DNA from: Asaia bogorensis
Lineage (GTDB): Bacteria; Pseudomonadota; Alphaproteobacteria; Acetobacterales; Acetobacteraceae
Length of the DNA: 64,000 bases
Reading direction: 5' to 3'
Assembly (NCBI RefSeq): GCF_900465345.1
Contig: NZ_UEGO01000028.1
Location: forward strand, 1-64,000
Part shown: one piece after another, positions 21,172-30,893 of the stretch
Layout of the letters: the number at the start of each line of letters is the position of its first letter
Position numbering within the stretch: the first letter of the stretch is position 1
The notes under the pieces: generated by a model
Told to the model about the DNA's origin: nothing
What the model saw: the letters and a program-made list of their open reading frames with translations, nothing else
Database searches by the model: none
Program-made: the position numbers and the translations under genes

Positions 21172-23116
21172 ATCTCTCCTTTTGACCAGCACGCTTCTTC
21201 TGCTTGGCGGCTGCAGCACTCACGCCCAGGAGCCCACCCCACCGATTACCGAGGCCGCAGCTCCAGATGAGGGCGGTGATAGCGCGGCGACATCCTCGAT
21301 CGTGCCTCCTGTCACCAGTGCACCGGGGGATGTCGCCTCACGCCTCGACTCCTGGCTTGCTCTGATCAAACCGGATCCCGGCATCTCGGCGCGCGCCTAT
21401 GCCGATTTTCTGGATATCACCCCCGCTTGGCCCGAACGCTCCGTCATGTTGTCGCGCTACCAGCAGGCACTGGCAACGCGTACGAGCGACAGCGAACTGG
21501 CGTCACTTTGCCCACGTGAGCCGCTTACTGGCGTACAGGCCTTCATGCGTTGCGCAACCCTTCTGCCCGACGCTGCCAGTCAGGCGCGTCGCATCTGGCG
21601 TAACGGCGCGGATCGGGAGACCGATTCCAGCCTCATCCTTGCGGAATACGCAACGAGCCTGACCCCTGACGATCACTGGGCGCGTTTCCAGCGCCTACTG
21701 CGCACACGCCAGTTCACGGCAGCAGGGCGACAGGTTTCGCTACTGGCTCCCTCCCGGCAGGGAACAGCGCGTGTGCTGATCGCGCTGCTTTCCAACGCCC
21801 CGGATTCAGCGGCGCAATTCGCTTCCCTTACCGACGCACAACGCGCCGAGCCACAGATCATGCTGGCGCGCCTGCGGCAGCTTCGGCGCTACGAGACGCC
21901 GGATGTCGCTTTCGCCCTTTGGCAAAGCAACGGCTTTGCCGCCCAGAAGCACGTACCATCAACCGACTGGACCAATGAGCGCCTTGGCCTGGCGCGCGCT
22001 TTCCTCGTGCAGGGCAACGTACCGCAGGCGCGTATCCTGGCCGATGACACGACATTACCCCTCAGTACCGCCCCCGCGCTGGAGGCGCGCTTCCTGCGTG
22101 GGTGGATCGACCTGCGTTTTGTCAAAAACCCTGTCCTGGCACGGGAGGCGTTTTCTCCCCTCACCCGTCAGACGAGCCTGATCACCAGAAGCCGCGGCTA
22201 TTACTGGCTCGGACGCGCCTACGCCGCGGAGGGTGCACAGAGCGAGGCCAATGCCGCATGGCGTCAGGCGGCCACAATGCCCACGACATTTTACGGGCAA
22301 TTGGCACAGGCCGCGCTGTCAGGAAAAAGCGATACACTGCTCCCCGATGGCGGTGACGTGCCCAGTCTGGCTCAGGCCCTCGCACGCGTGCCGTCGCTCT
22401 CCAGCGGCCCGGTCTCGCGCGGTGATCTCATCGAAGCCGCCCGCCTGCTGCATGAGCGCGGAGACGATGACCACGCCCGTGAGTTCCTGATGATGGGCTA
22501 TGCCCAGGTGCAGGATGCCGCCGGTCAGGCAGCCCTGGCACGTTTCAGCCTGTCCATTGATGTGCTTGAGCCTGCTGTGTTCGCAGCGCGTCGCACAGGT
22601 CGTCTGGGCGCAGCGCTGTATCCCGAAGGCTGGCCCGTTCTCGATGGCGTGCAGGCCGAGGGGGACGGCCTGCCACATGGGCTCGCCCTTGCTGTAGCGC
22701 GCCAGGAAAGCAGTTTTGACGCGCATGTTTCGAGCCCGGCCAAGGCCATCGGCCTGATGCAGCTTCAGACAGGCACAGCACGGGATGTCGCCCGTCGTGC
22801 AGGTCTTGCCGGGGTCGATACGAGCGCCAGTGGCCTGCGGGACCCTTCAACGAACCTCACGCTGGGGCGCGCCTATCTGGCGCAGCTTTTGCAGCGCTTC
22901 GGCAATGTCGTGCCTGTTGTTCTCTCCGCCTATAATGCGGGGCCTCATCGCACCGATCAATGGCTGGCCAGCCTCCCCCTGCCCCAGCCCCTTACCCAGG
23001 AGGGGATGGTCGACTGGATCGAGAGCCTGCCCTACGAGGAGACACGCTCCTATATCCAGCGCGTCGAGGAAAACATGGCGCTCTATCGTGTGCTGGAGGT
23101 CAATCATCATGGCTGA
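21158..23116 (+). CDS. lytic murein transglycosylase, Slt70-like lipoprotein
   Basis: Cleaves the glycan strands of peptidoglycan. The 652-aa protein begins with a lipoprotein signal (lipobox LLGGC), so it is probably outer-membrane anchored. A long alpha-superhelical region of TPR-like repeats (about 60-450) precedes the catalytic SLT domain: VARQESSFDAHVSSPAKAIG with the catalytic Glu, LMQLQTGTA and AYNAGPHRTDQWL. It overlaps the TerC gene upstream and the PncC gene downstream (8 bp), so the three are coupled. Confidence 0.92.
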   Translation: MSRAKSLLLTSTLLLLGGCSTHAQEPTPPITEAAAPDEGGDSAATSSIVPPVTSAPGDVASRLDSWLALIKPDPGISARAYADFLDITPAWPERSVMLSRYQQALATRTSDSELASLCPREPLTGVQAFMRCATLLPDAASQARRIWRNGADRETDSSLILAEYATSLTPDDHWARFQRLLRTRQFTAAGRQVSLLAPSRQGTARVLIALLSNAPDSAAQFASLTDAQRAEPQIMLARLRQLRRYETPDVAFALWQSNGFAAQKHVPSTDWTNERLGLARAFLVQGNVPQARILADDTTLPLSTAPALEARFLRGWIDLRFVKNPVLAREAFSPLTRQTSLITRSRGYYWLGRAYAAEGAQSEANAAWRQAATMPTTFYGQLAQAALSGKSDTLLPDGGDVPSLAQALARVPSLSSGPVSRGDLIEAARLLHERGDDDHAREFLMMGYAQVQDAAGQAALARFSLSIDVLEPAVFAARRTGRLGAALYPEGWPVLDGVQAEGDGLPHGLALAVARQESSFDAHVSSPAKAIGLMQLQTGTARDVARRAGLAGVDTSASGLRDPSTNLTLGRAYLAQLLQRFGNVVPVVLSAYNAGPHRTDQWLASLPLPQPLTQEGMVDWIESLPYEETRSYIQRVEENMALYRVLEVNHHG

Positions 23117-23618
23117 ATCAGCTCTCGTTCCAACCAGCCTGACAGAAAAGGCGCAAGCCGTTCTTGATTTCCTGCGTCAGCGTGGGGCACGCCTTGTGAC
23201 CGCAGAGAGCTGCACAGGGGGGCTGATTGCGGCGATGCTCACATCGCTTGCAGGATCGTCAGACGTGATCGAGGGCGGGATCGTCAGCTATTCCAACGCC
23301 ATGAAGATGGATGCTCTGGATGTTGCCGAGCGTACCCTCGAACGTCACGGTGCCGTCAGCGAGGCTGTCGCAACAGAGATGGCCATGGGCGCCCTCGACC
23401 GTGCCGAAAACGCGACCATCGCTGTTGCCGTCACCGGTATAGCCGGTCCGGCGGGCGGCACGGCGGACAAGCCCGTCGGCACGGTCTGCCTGTGTGTCAT
23501 GGAGGGGACCAGAAATCCCGTACTGGAAACGGCTCATTTCTCCGGTGACCGCAATGATGTGCGCGCGGCCACGGTCGAGCGTGCCTTCGACCTGATCCTG
23601 ACGCGCCTCGGCACATAA
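23109..23618 (+). CDS. pncC: nicotinamide-nucleotide amidohydrolase (PncC/CinA C-terminal domain)
   Basis: A 169-aa protein made only of the CinA C-terminal domain: VTAESCTGGLIAAMLTS, GGIVSYSNAMK, AVTGIAGPAGG and KPVGTVCL are the conserved blocks. It deamidates NMN back to nicotinic acid mononucleotide in NAD recycling. The start at 23109 overlaps the transglycosylase stop; the frame is open far upstream, but that lies inside the slt gene. The N-terminal competence domain of full CinA is absent. The 172-bp gap after it shows no gene. Confidence 0.9.
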   Translation: MAESALVPTSLTEKAQAVLDFLRQRGARLVTAESCTGGLIAAMLTSLAGSSDVIEGGIVSYSNAMKMDALDVAERTLERHGAVSEAVATEMAMGALDRAENATIAVAVTGIAGPAGGTADKPVGTVCLCVMEGTRNPVLETAHFSGDRNDVRAATVERAFDLILTRLGT

Positions 23619-23790
23619 GCACACGCCATGCAGATGCCTGATCTCGTGCGTGGCACGCGCGAGATAAGGCATCGCAACGCGTCTTGCGATCAGTCCCCGC
23701 TTCGGTTCGCACAGCGTACCGAGGGTGAGAGATCCCGAACCGGCATCAGGCAGTCATGCCGGTCAGGATTTCCGCCCGGAGGCACCAGTT

Positions 23791-24141
23791 TCAGTTATCG
23801 ATATGCTGGACGACCTCGAAGCCCTCGAACACCGGCGGCCCCAGTGTCAGGGGCTTGTTGCCACCCGCACCAGCATGCGCCTTGCGAAACTGTTCGGACT
23901 GGGTCCAGTCACGAAATGCCTGCTCGGATGACCAGATGGTGTGAGATGACCAGAGAATATGGTCATCCTTGACCGGCCCGCGCAGAAGCGAAAACGAGAC
24001 AAACCCTGGCACAGTTGTCAGCAGGACCTCGCGGTCAAGCCAGCGCTGGCGAAAGGCCTCCTCGCTCTCGGGCAAAACCTGAAACCTGTTCATGGCGATA
24101 TACATCGACGATACTTTCACAATCTTATTGATATTACTCAT
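23791..24141 (-). CDS. IsdG/HmuQ-like heme-degrading monooxygenase
   Basis: An antibiotic-biosynthesis-monooxygenase-fold protein of 116 aa. The heme-oxygenase triad of the IsdG type appears: Asn in YIAMNRF, Trp in HTIWSSEQAFRDW and His in EQFRKAHAG. This points to oxidative opening of imported heme to free iron. It is coupled by ATGA to the heme ATPase gene and is the last gene of hmuT-U-V. An ordinary ABM-domain protein of other function is possible, but the context and the triad favour heme. Confidence 0.82.
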   Translation of the reverse strand: MSNINKIVKVSSMYIAMNRFQVLPESEEAFRQRWLDREVLLTTVPGFVSFSLLRGPVKDDHILWSSHTIWSSEQAFRDWTQSEQFRKAHAGAGGNKPLTLGPPVFEGFEVVQHIDN

Positions 24142-24965
24142 GAGAAACGGGGCGGAACGAGATCATGCGGCAGCAGAAATGGCCGCCCTGTCTCACGATG
24201 GCACCCCGGAACGACATCGGTCAGACCGAATACGTCCCGGAGCATGGAAGGTGTTATGACGTCCTCAGGAGGGCCGGCGTCGTAAATCCGCCCCCGTGCA
24301 AGCACCACAACCCTGTCGGCAAAAGCGGCGGCCCAGTTCAGATCGTGTAAGATGGCGAGACAGCCATTGCCTGCAGCCTTTCTGCCATTGCACACGCCGT
24401 TCTTGCCCGTACACGCCCGCGCGAGAGACAGAACCTGCCCCTGACGAGCGATATCCTGTGCTGAAACGGGCTCGTCCAGCAACAGGTATCCTTCATGGCC
24501 ATGCCAGCGCAGCTGCACCAGAATACGTGCAAGATGCGCGCGTTGACGCTCCCCACCCGAAAGACTGGTGATGTCACGCTCACTGAACGCAGCCAGACCG
24601 ACTTCCTTAAGGGTTCGGGTAACAAGCGCGTCGAGGCTCACGCGAGACGGGCCCCGAGCTTGGACCCCGAACCTCACCAGCTCACCCACCGAAAAGCGGG
24701 CATCAAGGTTCTGGTCCTGCGTCAGCATGGCGCGTCGGGCAGCGAGGCTGGCGGGGGAGAAACGATGCAGCGGCGTGCCGTCGAGTGTGACATGGCCCGA
24801 ACTTGGCGCGAGCAATCCGGAAGCAACACGCATGAGCGTCGTCTTGCCTGCTCCGTTGGGCCCGATTACCGCAATCATCTCCCCCGGCGAGAGCGTGAGG
24901 GACACACTCTCGAGCAACAAACGCCCGTCATGAACGACAGAGACACTATCGAGCATCAGACTCAC
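24138..24965 (-). CDS. hmuV: heme ABC transporter ATP-binding protein
   Basis: A 275-aa FecE/HmuV-type ATPase. Walker A GPNGAGKTT, Q-loop region, signature LSGGERQRAHLARIL, Walker B YLLLDEPVSA and H-loop ILHDLNWAA are all intact. The segment between signature and H-loop carries an insertion (TGKNGVCNGRKAAGNG) typical of HmuV proteins. It powers import of heme from the periplasm through HmuU. It overlaps hmuU and the monooxygenase gene by 4 bp each. Confidence 0.93.
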   Translation of the reverse strand: MSLMLDSVSVVHDGRLLLESVSLTLSPGEMIAVIGPNGAGKTTLMRVASGLLAPSSGHVTLDGTPLHRFSPASLAARRAMLTQDQNLDARFSVGELVRFGVQARGPSRVSLDALVTRTLKEVGLAAFSERDITSLSGGERQRAHLARILVQLRWHGHEGYLLLDEPVSAQDIARQGQVLSLARACTGKNGVCNGRKAAGNGCLAILHDLNWAAAFADRVVVLARGRIYDAGPPEDVITPSMLRDVFGLTDVVPGCHRETGRPFLLPHDLVPPRFS

Positions 24966-25978
24966 GCCGGAATCTCCTGATCACTGCTGCGCATCAGAAG
25001 CCAGATGAAAACAGGCGCACCCAGCGCCGCCGTGATAATGCCGACCGGCACATCGGAAGGAGGCGCAATGATGCGGGCCAAAGTGTCGGACAGAACCAGC
25101 AGAATGGCGCCAAGCATGGCGCTGGCCGGGATAAGGATCCGATGGTCGGGCCCGCTCGCAAGGCGAACAAGATGAGGCACGATCACCCCGACAAACCCGA
25201 TCACGCCCGAAAACGATACGGCCGGCCCCACTGCAAGCGTAACGGCGAACAGACAAAGATATTTCACCCGCCTCACATGGCACCCCATGAGCGCGGCATT
25301 CTCCTCACCGGCCAGCAGCAGGTTGAGCGGTCGTGAGAGCGCCCAGAGCAACAGAAGAGAGACGATGGTGAGCGGCGCCAGAATTTCGATCTCGGGCCAG
25401 CGTACGCCAGAGAGACTGCCCATGGTCCAGAATGTCAGATCGCGCAACGCCGTATCATTGGCCCTGTAAAGCAGGATGCCGGTCGCGGACGAGGCAAGAG
25501 CGCCGAGTGCCACACCTGCAAGAACGAGACGACTGGTCGAAAGACGCCCCTGGCGCGTTGCAAACGCCTGGAGCCCGGCAGTCATCACGCAGGCGCCCAT
25601 CATGCCGCCAGCCGGAATACCCCAATGGGCCAGAGCGGTGTCACCAAACCATAATGTGCCCTGAACGATCATCAGCGTCGCCCCCAGCGCTGCACCTGAC
25701 GACACACCAATAAGGCCGGGATCAGCCAGCGGGTTGCGGAACATGCCCTGCATGACCGCCCCTGCCGCCCCGAGCCCCGCCCCAACGAGGATGGCCAGAA
25801 CGATACGCGGCAGACGGATGCCCATGACGACAAGCCGCATGACCTGCGGATCGCTCACGCCGTGGGGGAAAAAGCCGAAACCGGTCGCGCCAGAGGCCAG
25901 AGCAAGAAGAAAGCTCGACACAAGCCCGAGCCCCAGCAGGACGAAGGCCGAGACCGGGTTGAGACGTCGCACATTCAT
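24962..25978 (-). CDS. hmuU: heme ABC transporter permease (FecCD family)
   Basis: A 338-aa inner-membrane protein with about ten hydrophobic segments and the FecCD landmarks: RLPRIVLAILVGAGLGAAGAVMQGMFRNPLADPGLIGVS-type loop, GWARP-equivalent region LSGVRWPE and VGPAVSFSGVIGFVGVIVPHLVRL, followed by DTLARIIAPPSDVPVGI. It forms the channel of the heme importer with HmuV and HmuT. Both ends overlap neighbours by 4 bp. Confidence 0.93.
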   Translation of the reverse strand: MNVRRLNPVSAFVLLGLGLVSSFLLALASGATGFGFFPHGVSDPQVMRLVVMGIRLPRIVLAILVGAGLGAAGAVMQGMFRNPLADPGLIGVSSGAALGATLMIVQGTLWFGDTALAHWGIPAGGMMGACVMTAGLQAFATRQGRLSTSRLVLAGVALGALASSATGILLYRANDTALRDLTFWTMGSLSGVRWPEIEILAPLTIVSLLLLWALSRPLNLLLAGEENAALMGCHVRRVKYLCLFAVTLAVGPAVSFSGVIGFVGVIVPHLVRLASGPDHRILIPASAMLGAILLVLSDTLARIIAPPSDVPVGIITAALGAPVFIWLLMRSSDQEIPA

Positions 25979-26907
25979 GCAGGCAGCGCGTGGCGGGCAA
26001 TTTCCTGAGCCAGCTCGAGCGCGACTTCGGCAGTACGCGGCCCGAAGCCAAGGAGCTTCTCCCCCTCCATGTCGATAATCGCCCCTCTCTGCCCGGCGGG
26101 TGTGAGTTTGACGGCCTCATCCGCAAGGAGGGCATCCCGCATGGACTGTCCGCCCTGACTCATCATGAGAATGACGTCCGGTTGCAGCCCGATCAGGGCT
26201 TCGCGCTCCAACGCCTTGTAGCCCTGCATGCCGCTTCCGGCGTTGATACCGCCCGCGAGCGTTATGATGGCATCGGCCGCCGTCCCGGTTCCAGCGGACA
26301 TAGGTCGTCCATTGACCACACGCATGACAAACAGCACGCGGGCCTTTTTGGGGTGCAGTTCTTTCCATGCCTTAAGCGTGCGCAGCTGGTTATCGAAACG
26401 CACCACCATCGACGCCCCCTGCTCCTCGGCACCCACGATGCGCGAGAGCCTCAGGATGCGGTTCTTCACACCTTCGAGAGATGGCGTTGAATCGATCATA
26501 ACGATCGGGACAGGTGATTCCATGAGCTGGTCGAGCGCGTTGGGTGGCCCGGAATCATTCATCGCGAGCACCAGATCGGGCCGTAAGGACAAGACCCCTT
26601 CCGATGAAAGCTGCCGCATATAGCCGACCGATTTCTTTTCGCGCAGGGCTGCAACCGGGTAGGTCGAGGTAATATCGACCCCGATGATCCGCTCTCCGAC
26701 ACCAAGCGCATAAAGCGTCTCGGTAATCGTGCCACCGATCGAAACCATGCGCTGCATGGTGCCCAGCGTGACATGACGACCGCGGCAATCCTCTACGCGT
26801 ATGGGGCGGGCCTCACCGGCCCGCGCAGCGCGCGAAGCGGCTCCGGAAACGCCGGTTGCCAATGCCGAGAGCCCGAACTGACGCCGTCCAAACAACCTGA
26901 TGCTCAT
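25975..26907 (-). CDS. hmuT: periplasmic heme-binding protein
   Basis: A 310-aa class III binding protein. The N-terminus GRRQFGLSALATG resembles a Tat signal, followed by an alanine-rich cleavage region. HmuT hallmarks: SIGGTITETLYALGVGERIIGVD, TSTYP, VGYMRQLSSEGVLSLRPDLVLA and the mature-domain segment AGTGTAADAIITLAGG. It delivers heme to HmuUV. It is the first gene of the minus-strand heme operon and faces the broken receptor gene across 157 bp with a Fur-like site. Confidence 0.93.
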   Translation of the reverse strand: MSIRLFGRRQFGLSALATGVSGAASRAARAGEARPIRVEDCRGRHVTLGTMQRMVSIGGTITETLYALGVGERIIGVDITSTYPVAALREKKSVGYMRQLSSEGVLSLRPDLVLAMNDSGPPNALDQLMESPVPIVMIDSTPSLEGVKNRILRLSRIVGAEEQGASMVVRFDNQLRTLKAWKELHPKKARVLFVMRVVNGRPMSAGTGTAADAIITLAGGINAGSGMQGYKALEREALIGLQPDVILMMSQGGQSMRDALLADEAVKLTPAGQRGAIIDMEGEKLLGFGPRTAEVALELAQEIARHALPA

Positions 26908-27064
26908 GGTTCCTGACCCTTTTCTGCGGGGAGATGGGGGCTGTGTGGCCGGTTTCCCTCACCCGATGGAGCGGTGATTTAAAGGATGTTTTTACGTCTT
27001 GCAAGTGCGAGTCATTCTCAATAACCGTTCGCAACATCATTCATCGACTCGCAGGGCCAACGCC
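26908..27064. promoter_or_regulatory. divergent heme-locus promoter region with Fur-like site
   Basis: The gap between hmuT and the receptor gene is AT-rich near 26975-27030. The segment GAGTCATTCTCAATAA at about 27010-27025 resembles half of an iron-responsive (Fur/Irr) box. Iron control of both transcripts is inferred from this and from the gene content. The receptor start at 27065 follows GGGCCAACGCC, without a strong Shine-Dalgarno sequence. Confidence 0.4.
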
Positions 27065-29347
27065 ATGATCACTACCCGCCGGGTACTTTCTCTTTCGACG
27101 TCACTCGCCCTGATCACCCTCGCTCCGGTTCAGGCACGCGCCCAGACAGGCAATGCCCCGTCTACCGGTCAGGATCTGGGACCTCACGCGCTTCAAAAGG
27201 TGCAAAACCGGCACACGCCGACTGGCAGCGCACACGCCTCTCCCCCATCAGCGCGTGCGGCAGCGAGCACAACGACCGCGACCGGAGCCACGCAACTGGC
27301 GCGCGCAGAAGCACGGTCCGGCACCGTAACCCGCAGCAATGGCAACGAGATCACCCTGCCGAGCGTGAAGGTTCACGGAACGAACGAAATCGCCGTGCCG
27401 CAGGCGAGCTCAACACTGACCCGCAATGACATGCTCCGTGTCGCCCCTACCGAGCCCTACATGATCCTCACAGGGCTACCAGGCGTCTATTTCCAGAATG
27501 ATGGCTCCCCCTCCCTCGCGATTTCCATACGCGGCATGCAGGATTTCGGACGTGTAAATGTCATGGTGGATGGCGCCAGGCAGGACTTCCAGACCAGCAG
27601 CCATGGCGCGAATGGCAGTGTCTACGTCGACCCGGCCTTACTCGCGGGGCTGGATGTCTCTCGTGGCACGGTCTCGACCGCTGATGGTGCGGGTGCCATC
27701 GCGGGCGTTGTGAACATGCACACGCTGGGCGTTGATGATCTGGTCGATTCAGGTAAACGCTATGGCGTGATGGCACGCGCACTGGGCGGCACCAATAATT
27801 ATGACGGTTCGGGCGTGGTTGGCGCAGGTGTCAGGGTGCGCCCCTGGCTGGGTCTGGCCGCAGCCTTCAGCATGCGCAGCTCAGGCGATTACGAGGATGG
27901 CGCCGGCACGCGCATTCCCGATACCTACCAGCGTATGCAGTCCGGCTTGTTCAAGATCGACATCAAGCCCGGCATGGACCAGAGCCTGACCCTGGGGACA
28001 GTCATCTATCACAATGAATTCGGACAGGGCACCGAAGGCATCTACGCGGGCAACAAGATACAGAACAACCAGGGCAATCTGGAGTAACGCTTCACACCGC
28101 ACGACAACAAGCTCATCTTGCTGCACGTCAAGGGCTATGTGGTCTCCACCGGGCTGGACAATGCCATGCCGGCCTATCGCGCCAGCACCCTCGCTGCGGC
28201 CAATCTGACGAAATACAACCTGACCACGCTGGGCTTCGAGGCGGACAACACCTCGCAATTCCCGATTGGCCCCGTGCTCGCCTCGCTCAATTATGGCGGC
28301 GAATACTATCATGACTCCGTCAAGACGAAGGACCAGACGGGCTATGAGGGGTCCACCCCTTCAGGCGGGCGCGGGGTTGGCAGCGCCTTCACCCAGCTCG
28401 CCCTGAACTGGAAGATCGTGCAGCTGACGGGCGCCCTGCGCTACGACACCTATCATGCCTCTGGCAGCGGGGTTAATCAGGCCTCAGGCTTCACGTCCGT
28501 CAATGCGGGTGCCTTCAGCGCCTCCCGAGGCGCCGATGCCGTCAATCCCAAGGTAACATTGGCCGTTACGCCGGTGCATGGCCTGCAGCTTTATGGGAGC
28601 TACGGTCTCGGTTTTCGCCCGCCCGCCGTCACCGAGATGTTCATGGCCAGCTCGCATCCGGGCCTTGGCTTCCTCAAATTCATTCCCAACCCCAATCTCG
28701 CGCCTGAGCAGACCTATGGCTGGGAAATTGGTGCCAAGCTACATTATCGTGACGTGCTGACGGATGGCGACAAGGTAACATTCGACGGCGATTATTTCGA
28801 CACGCGCATCAAGAACTATATCGCCCAGACGCGTGTGATCGGGCGTCCGGCGGCTGGCTCCTATATCCCGACCTACGGGTATTTCTACCAGAACATGGCG
28901 GGTAACACCTTCACGCACGGCTTCGAGGGGCAGGCGCGCTACGATAACCGCCTGGTCTTTGCAACGCTGTCCTACACCAACACGACCACAAAGCTGCCGC
29001 GCGCCGATTACACCGGCTTCGGCGCCATGCTCACCACGCCGCCACGTTCAGTTCTGGCAGGGACGGTCGGGCTGCATCTTTTCGACGACAAGCTCTCGCT
29101 CGGTGCCCGTATTCGGGCCGCTACGCAAACGCTCGGCAGACCCTCAAGCAGCACGGCGCTCTACCCCAAGCAAGGCGGTTATGTGGTGTTCGACATGTTC
29201 GGCTCTTACCAGATCACCCATCAGATTCAGGCGTTCATCAATGCCGATAACATCACCAATCGTCGCTATTATACGAGCCAGATCTCGACCATTCCCAATC
29301 AAGGCCTGACCGTTATGGGGGGGCTCAATTTCGCTCTTTCCCGCTGA
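27065..29347 (+). pseudogene. TonB-dependent heme/hemoglobin-type receptor interrupted by an in-frame stop
   Basis: One reading frame runs from ATG 27065 to 29347, except for a TAA at 28085-28087. Before it lie a signal peptide, the plug domain (PGVYFQNDGSPSLAISIRGM, VMVDGARQDF, RGTVSTADGAGAIAGVVNM) and the first barrel strands. After it the barrel continues to a proper C-terminal strand (NITNRRYYTSQ...GLNFALSR). The context GNLE-stop-RFTPHDNK fits a tyrosine codon changed to TAA, so one base separates it from an intact gene of about 760 codons. No restart with a good ribosome-binding site was found; 28118 has ATG-like coding but lies inside the barrel. Family and divergent hmuTUV indicate a heme receptor (HmuR/HasR-like). 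Confidence 0.85.
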
Positions 29348-29449
29348 GCGCAGCTTCCTGCCTCGCTAGGTATTGAGAGCGGGGGATGCGCCTCTTGCCT
29401 TTGGGCACGGGGTGCGGCAATGGCGCGGCAAACGACAAGGAGCCGCGCC

Positions 29450-30328
29450 ATGAACGCCCCGTCCCAACCCGATGCCAGCGCAACAGCCAATCTCGAGCAC
29501 GAACTCGGGCGTGTGGTCAGAAAATATCTTCATGGATTCTCAGGTCTTTTTGTTCTCTTCGTCCTCAAGCAGGGCTGGGCCTGCCTGTTTGGCGGGCTGA
29601 TGCTGGCGGCCATTCTGGTCTCACACTGGATCTGGTTACCGCAATGGGCGATTGCCCGTTACGACGCGCTTTTCCTGTTCGCCATCGCGACCCAGATCCT
29701 GTTTCTTCTCTTCAGGCTCGAAACCGGAAGAGAAGCCCTGATCATTCTGGCTTTCCATATCACGGGCACGGCCATGGAGTGGTTCAAGGTGTCCGCCGGA
29801 TCATGGGCCTACCCCGAGCCCGGTTTCTTCAAGATCCTTCATGTGCCGCTCTTTTCGGGCTTCATGTATGCCTCGGTAGGCAGTTACATGGCGCGTGTCA
29901 TACGCCTGTTCGATATGGGCTTTGAGCCTTATCCGGATTTCAGGCTTTCACTGCTGCTGGCGCTTGCCATCTATGCCAATTTCTTCACGCACCATTATCT
30001 TCCGGACCTGCGCTGGCTGCTCGTCCTCGCGACCGTTCTTCTTTACCGGCACTGCGTCATCCATTATCGGATCGTCGATGTGTTCTGGCGTATGCCATTG
30101 CCCTTGGCCGCCTTTTTCTCAAGTATAGCCCTGTGGATTGCGGAAAATATCGGCACCTTTACGGGAACATGGCTTTACGCAAAGCGTGATTTCACATGGG
30201 TCGTCCATCCCCAGAAACTCGTTTCGTGGTATCTGCTGCTCTACGTTGCTTTCATCACGGTCACAATGCTTCTGCGGCCTGATCGTCCGCGAGAACTCGA
30301 AAACGCCGTGGAGGCAGGAGGGCGGTGA
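29450..30328 (+). CDS. DUF817 integral membrane protein
   Basis: About 292 aa with eight or so hydrophobic segments. The loop FHITGTAMEWFKVSAGSWAYPEP, the segment FSGFMYASVGSYMAR and YANFFTHHYLPDLR are distinctive of DUF817 proteins, whose function is unknown. The start at 29450 follows AAGGAG by 8 nt; a longer frame from 29420 lacks this. It overlaps DUF2809 by 4 bp. Conserved His and Trp residues near membrane ends could bind a cofactor or pigment, but this is speculation. Confidence 0.83.
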   Translation: MNAPSQPDASATANLEHELGRVVRKYLHGFSGLFVLFVLKQGWACLFGGLMLAAILVSHWIWLPQWAIARYDALFLFAIATQILFLLFRLETGREALIILAFHITGTAMEWFKVSAGSWAYPEPGFFKILHVPLFSGFMYASVGSYMARVIRLFDMGFEPYPDFRLSLLLALAIYANFFTHHYLPDLRWLLVLATVLLYRHCVIHYRIVDVFWRMPLPLAAFFSSIALWIAENIGTFTGTWLYAKRDFTWVVHPQKLVSWYLLLYVAFITVTMLLRPDRPRELENAVEAGGR

Positions 30329-30753
30329 GACTGGCAGAGAGAGATTTGCTCCCTCCCCGGCATGAGATTCCGGGACGTCTCCATTCACTGGGGCTGTGCC
30401 TGCTTGTCATGACGCTGGGTCTGTTCTGTCGCCTCGCCCCTCTCGGCTTGCCTCCGATGTTCAGGAAATGGAGCGGATCCATTCTCTGGGGGGCCATGTT
30501 CTGGTTCCTTGCCCTGCTGCTCACAGGTGGGAAATCCTTGCGGGTCACGCTCCTTCTCGCTGCCCTTGGAGCCGGCGCCAGCGAGTGCATCAAGCTGGCT
30601 CATTGTGACGCTCTGGAGACGCTACGGCGCAATAGTGTGGGACATTTCCTGCTAGGCCAACAATTCTCGTGGCTCAATCTGATCGCCTACATCACGGGAA
30701 TTGCGTTTGCTCTGGTCACAACGCTTGCGCTGAAATCAACACAGCACAACTAA
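30325..30753 (+). CDS. DUF2809-like integral membrane protein
   Basis: A 142-aa protein with four hydrophobic segments, starting with GTG inside the stop region of the DUF817 gene (preceded by GCAGGAGG). The pattern KWSGSILWGAMFWFLALLL, a Glu in ASECIKL and NSVGHFLLGQQFSW matches DUF2809. No function is known. The coupling with DUF817 suggests a two-subunit membrane complex. Confidence 0.75.
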   Translation: MRLAERDLLPPRHEIPGRLHSLGLCLLVMTLGLFCRLAPLGLPPMFRKWSGSILWGAMFWFLALLLTGGKSLRVTLLLAALGAGASECIKLAHCDALETLRRNSVGHFLLGQQFSWLNLIAYITGIAFALVTTLALKSTQHN

Positions 30754-30824
30754 GGTTGGAGATTTACTATATGACAGAGTGATGAATGTTTTGTTTCCGA
30801 TTTGATTTTAATAAAACCATAATA

Positions 30825-30849
30825 CTTTGACACGTCCTGTCACGATAAT
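30825..30849 (+). promoter_or_regulatory. possible PhoB-type box upstream of the receptor-phospholipase operon
   Basis: CTTTGACACGTCCTGTCACG contains two TGACACG/TGTCACG-like half-sites in the same direction, 10 bp apart. It lies 45 bp or more before the receptor ATG at 30894 and overlaps a TTGACA -35 element. PhoB boxes use 11-bp spacing, so the match is imperfect. Phosphate control is suggested also by the downstream phospholipase C. Confidence 0.3.
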
Positions 30850-30893
30850 GACGAGCCGCATCGTGACCCTCTCGGACGAAACGGCTCCTATCA

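Noticed and set aside
28118..29347. Independent second gene for the C-terminal receptor half
   Set aside because: It begins inside the beta barrel, in the same frame as the upstream part, without signal peptide or ribosome-binding site; a nonsense-interrupted gene is simpler.
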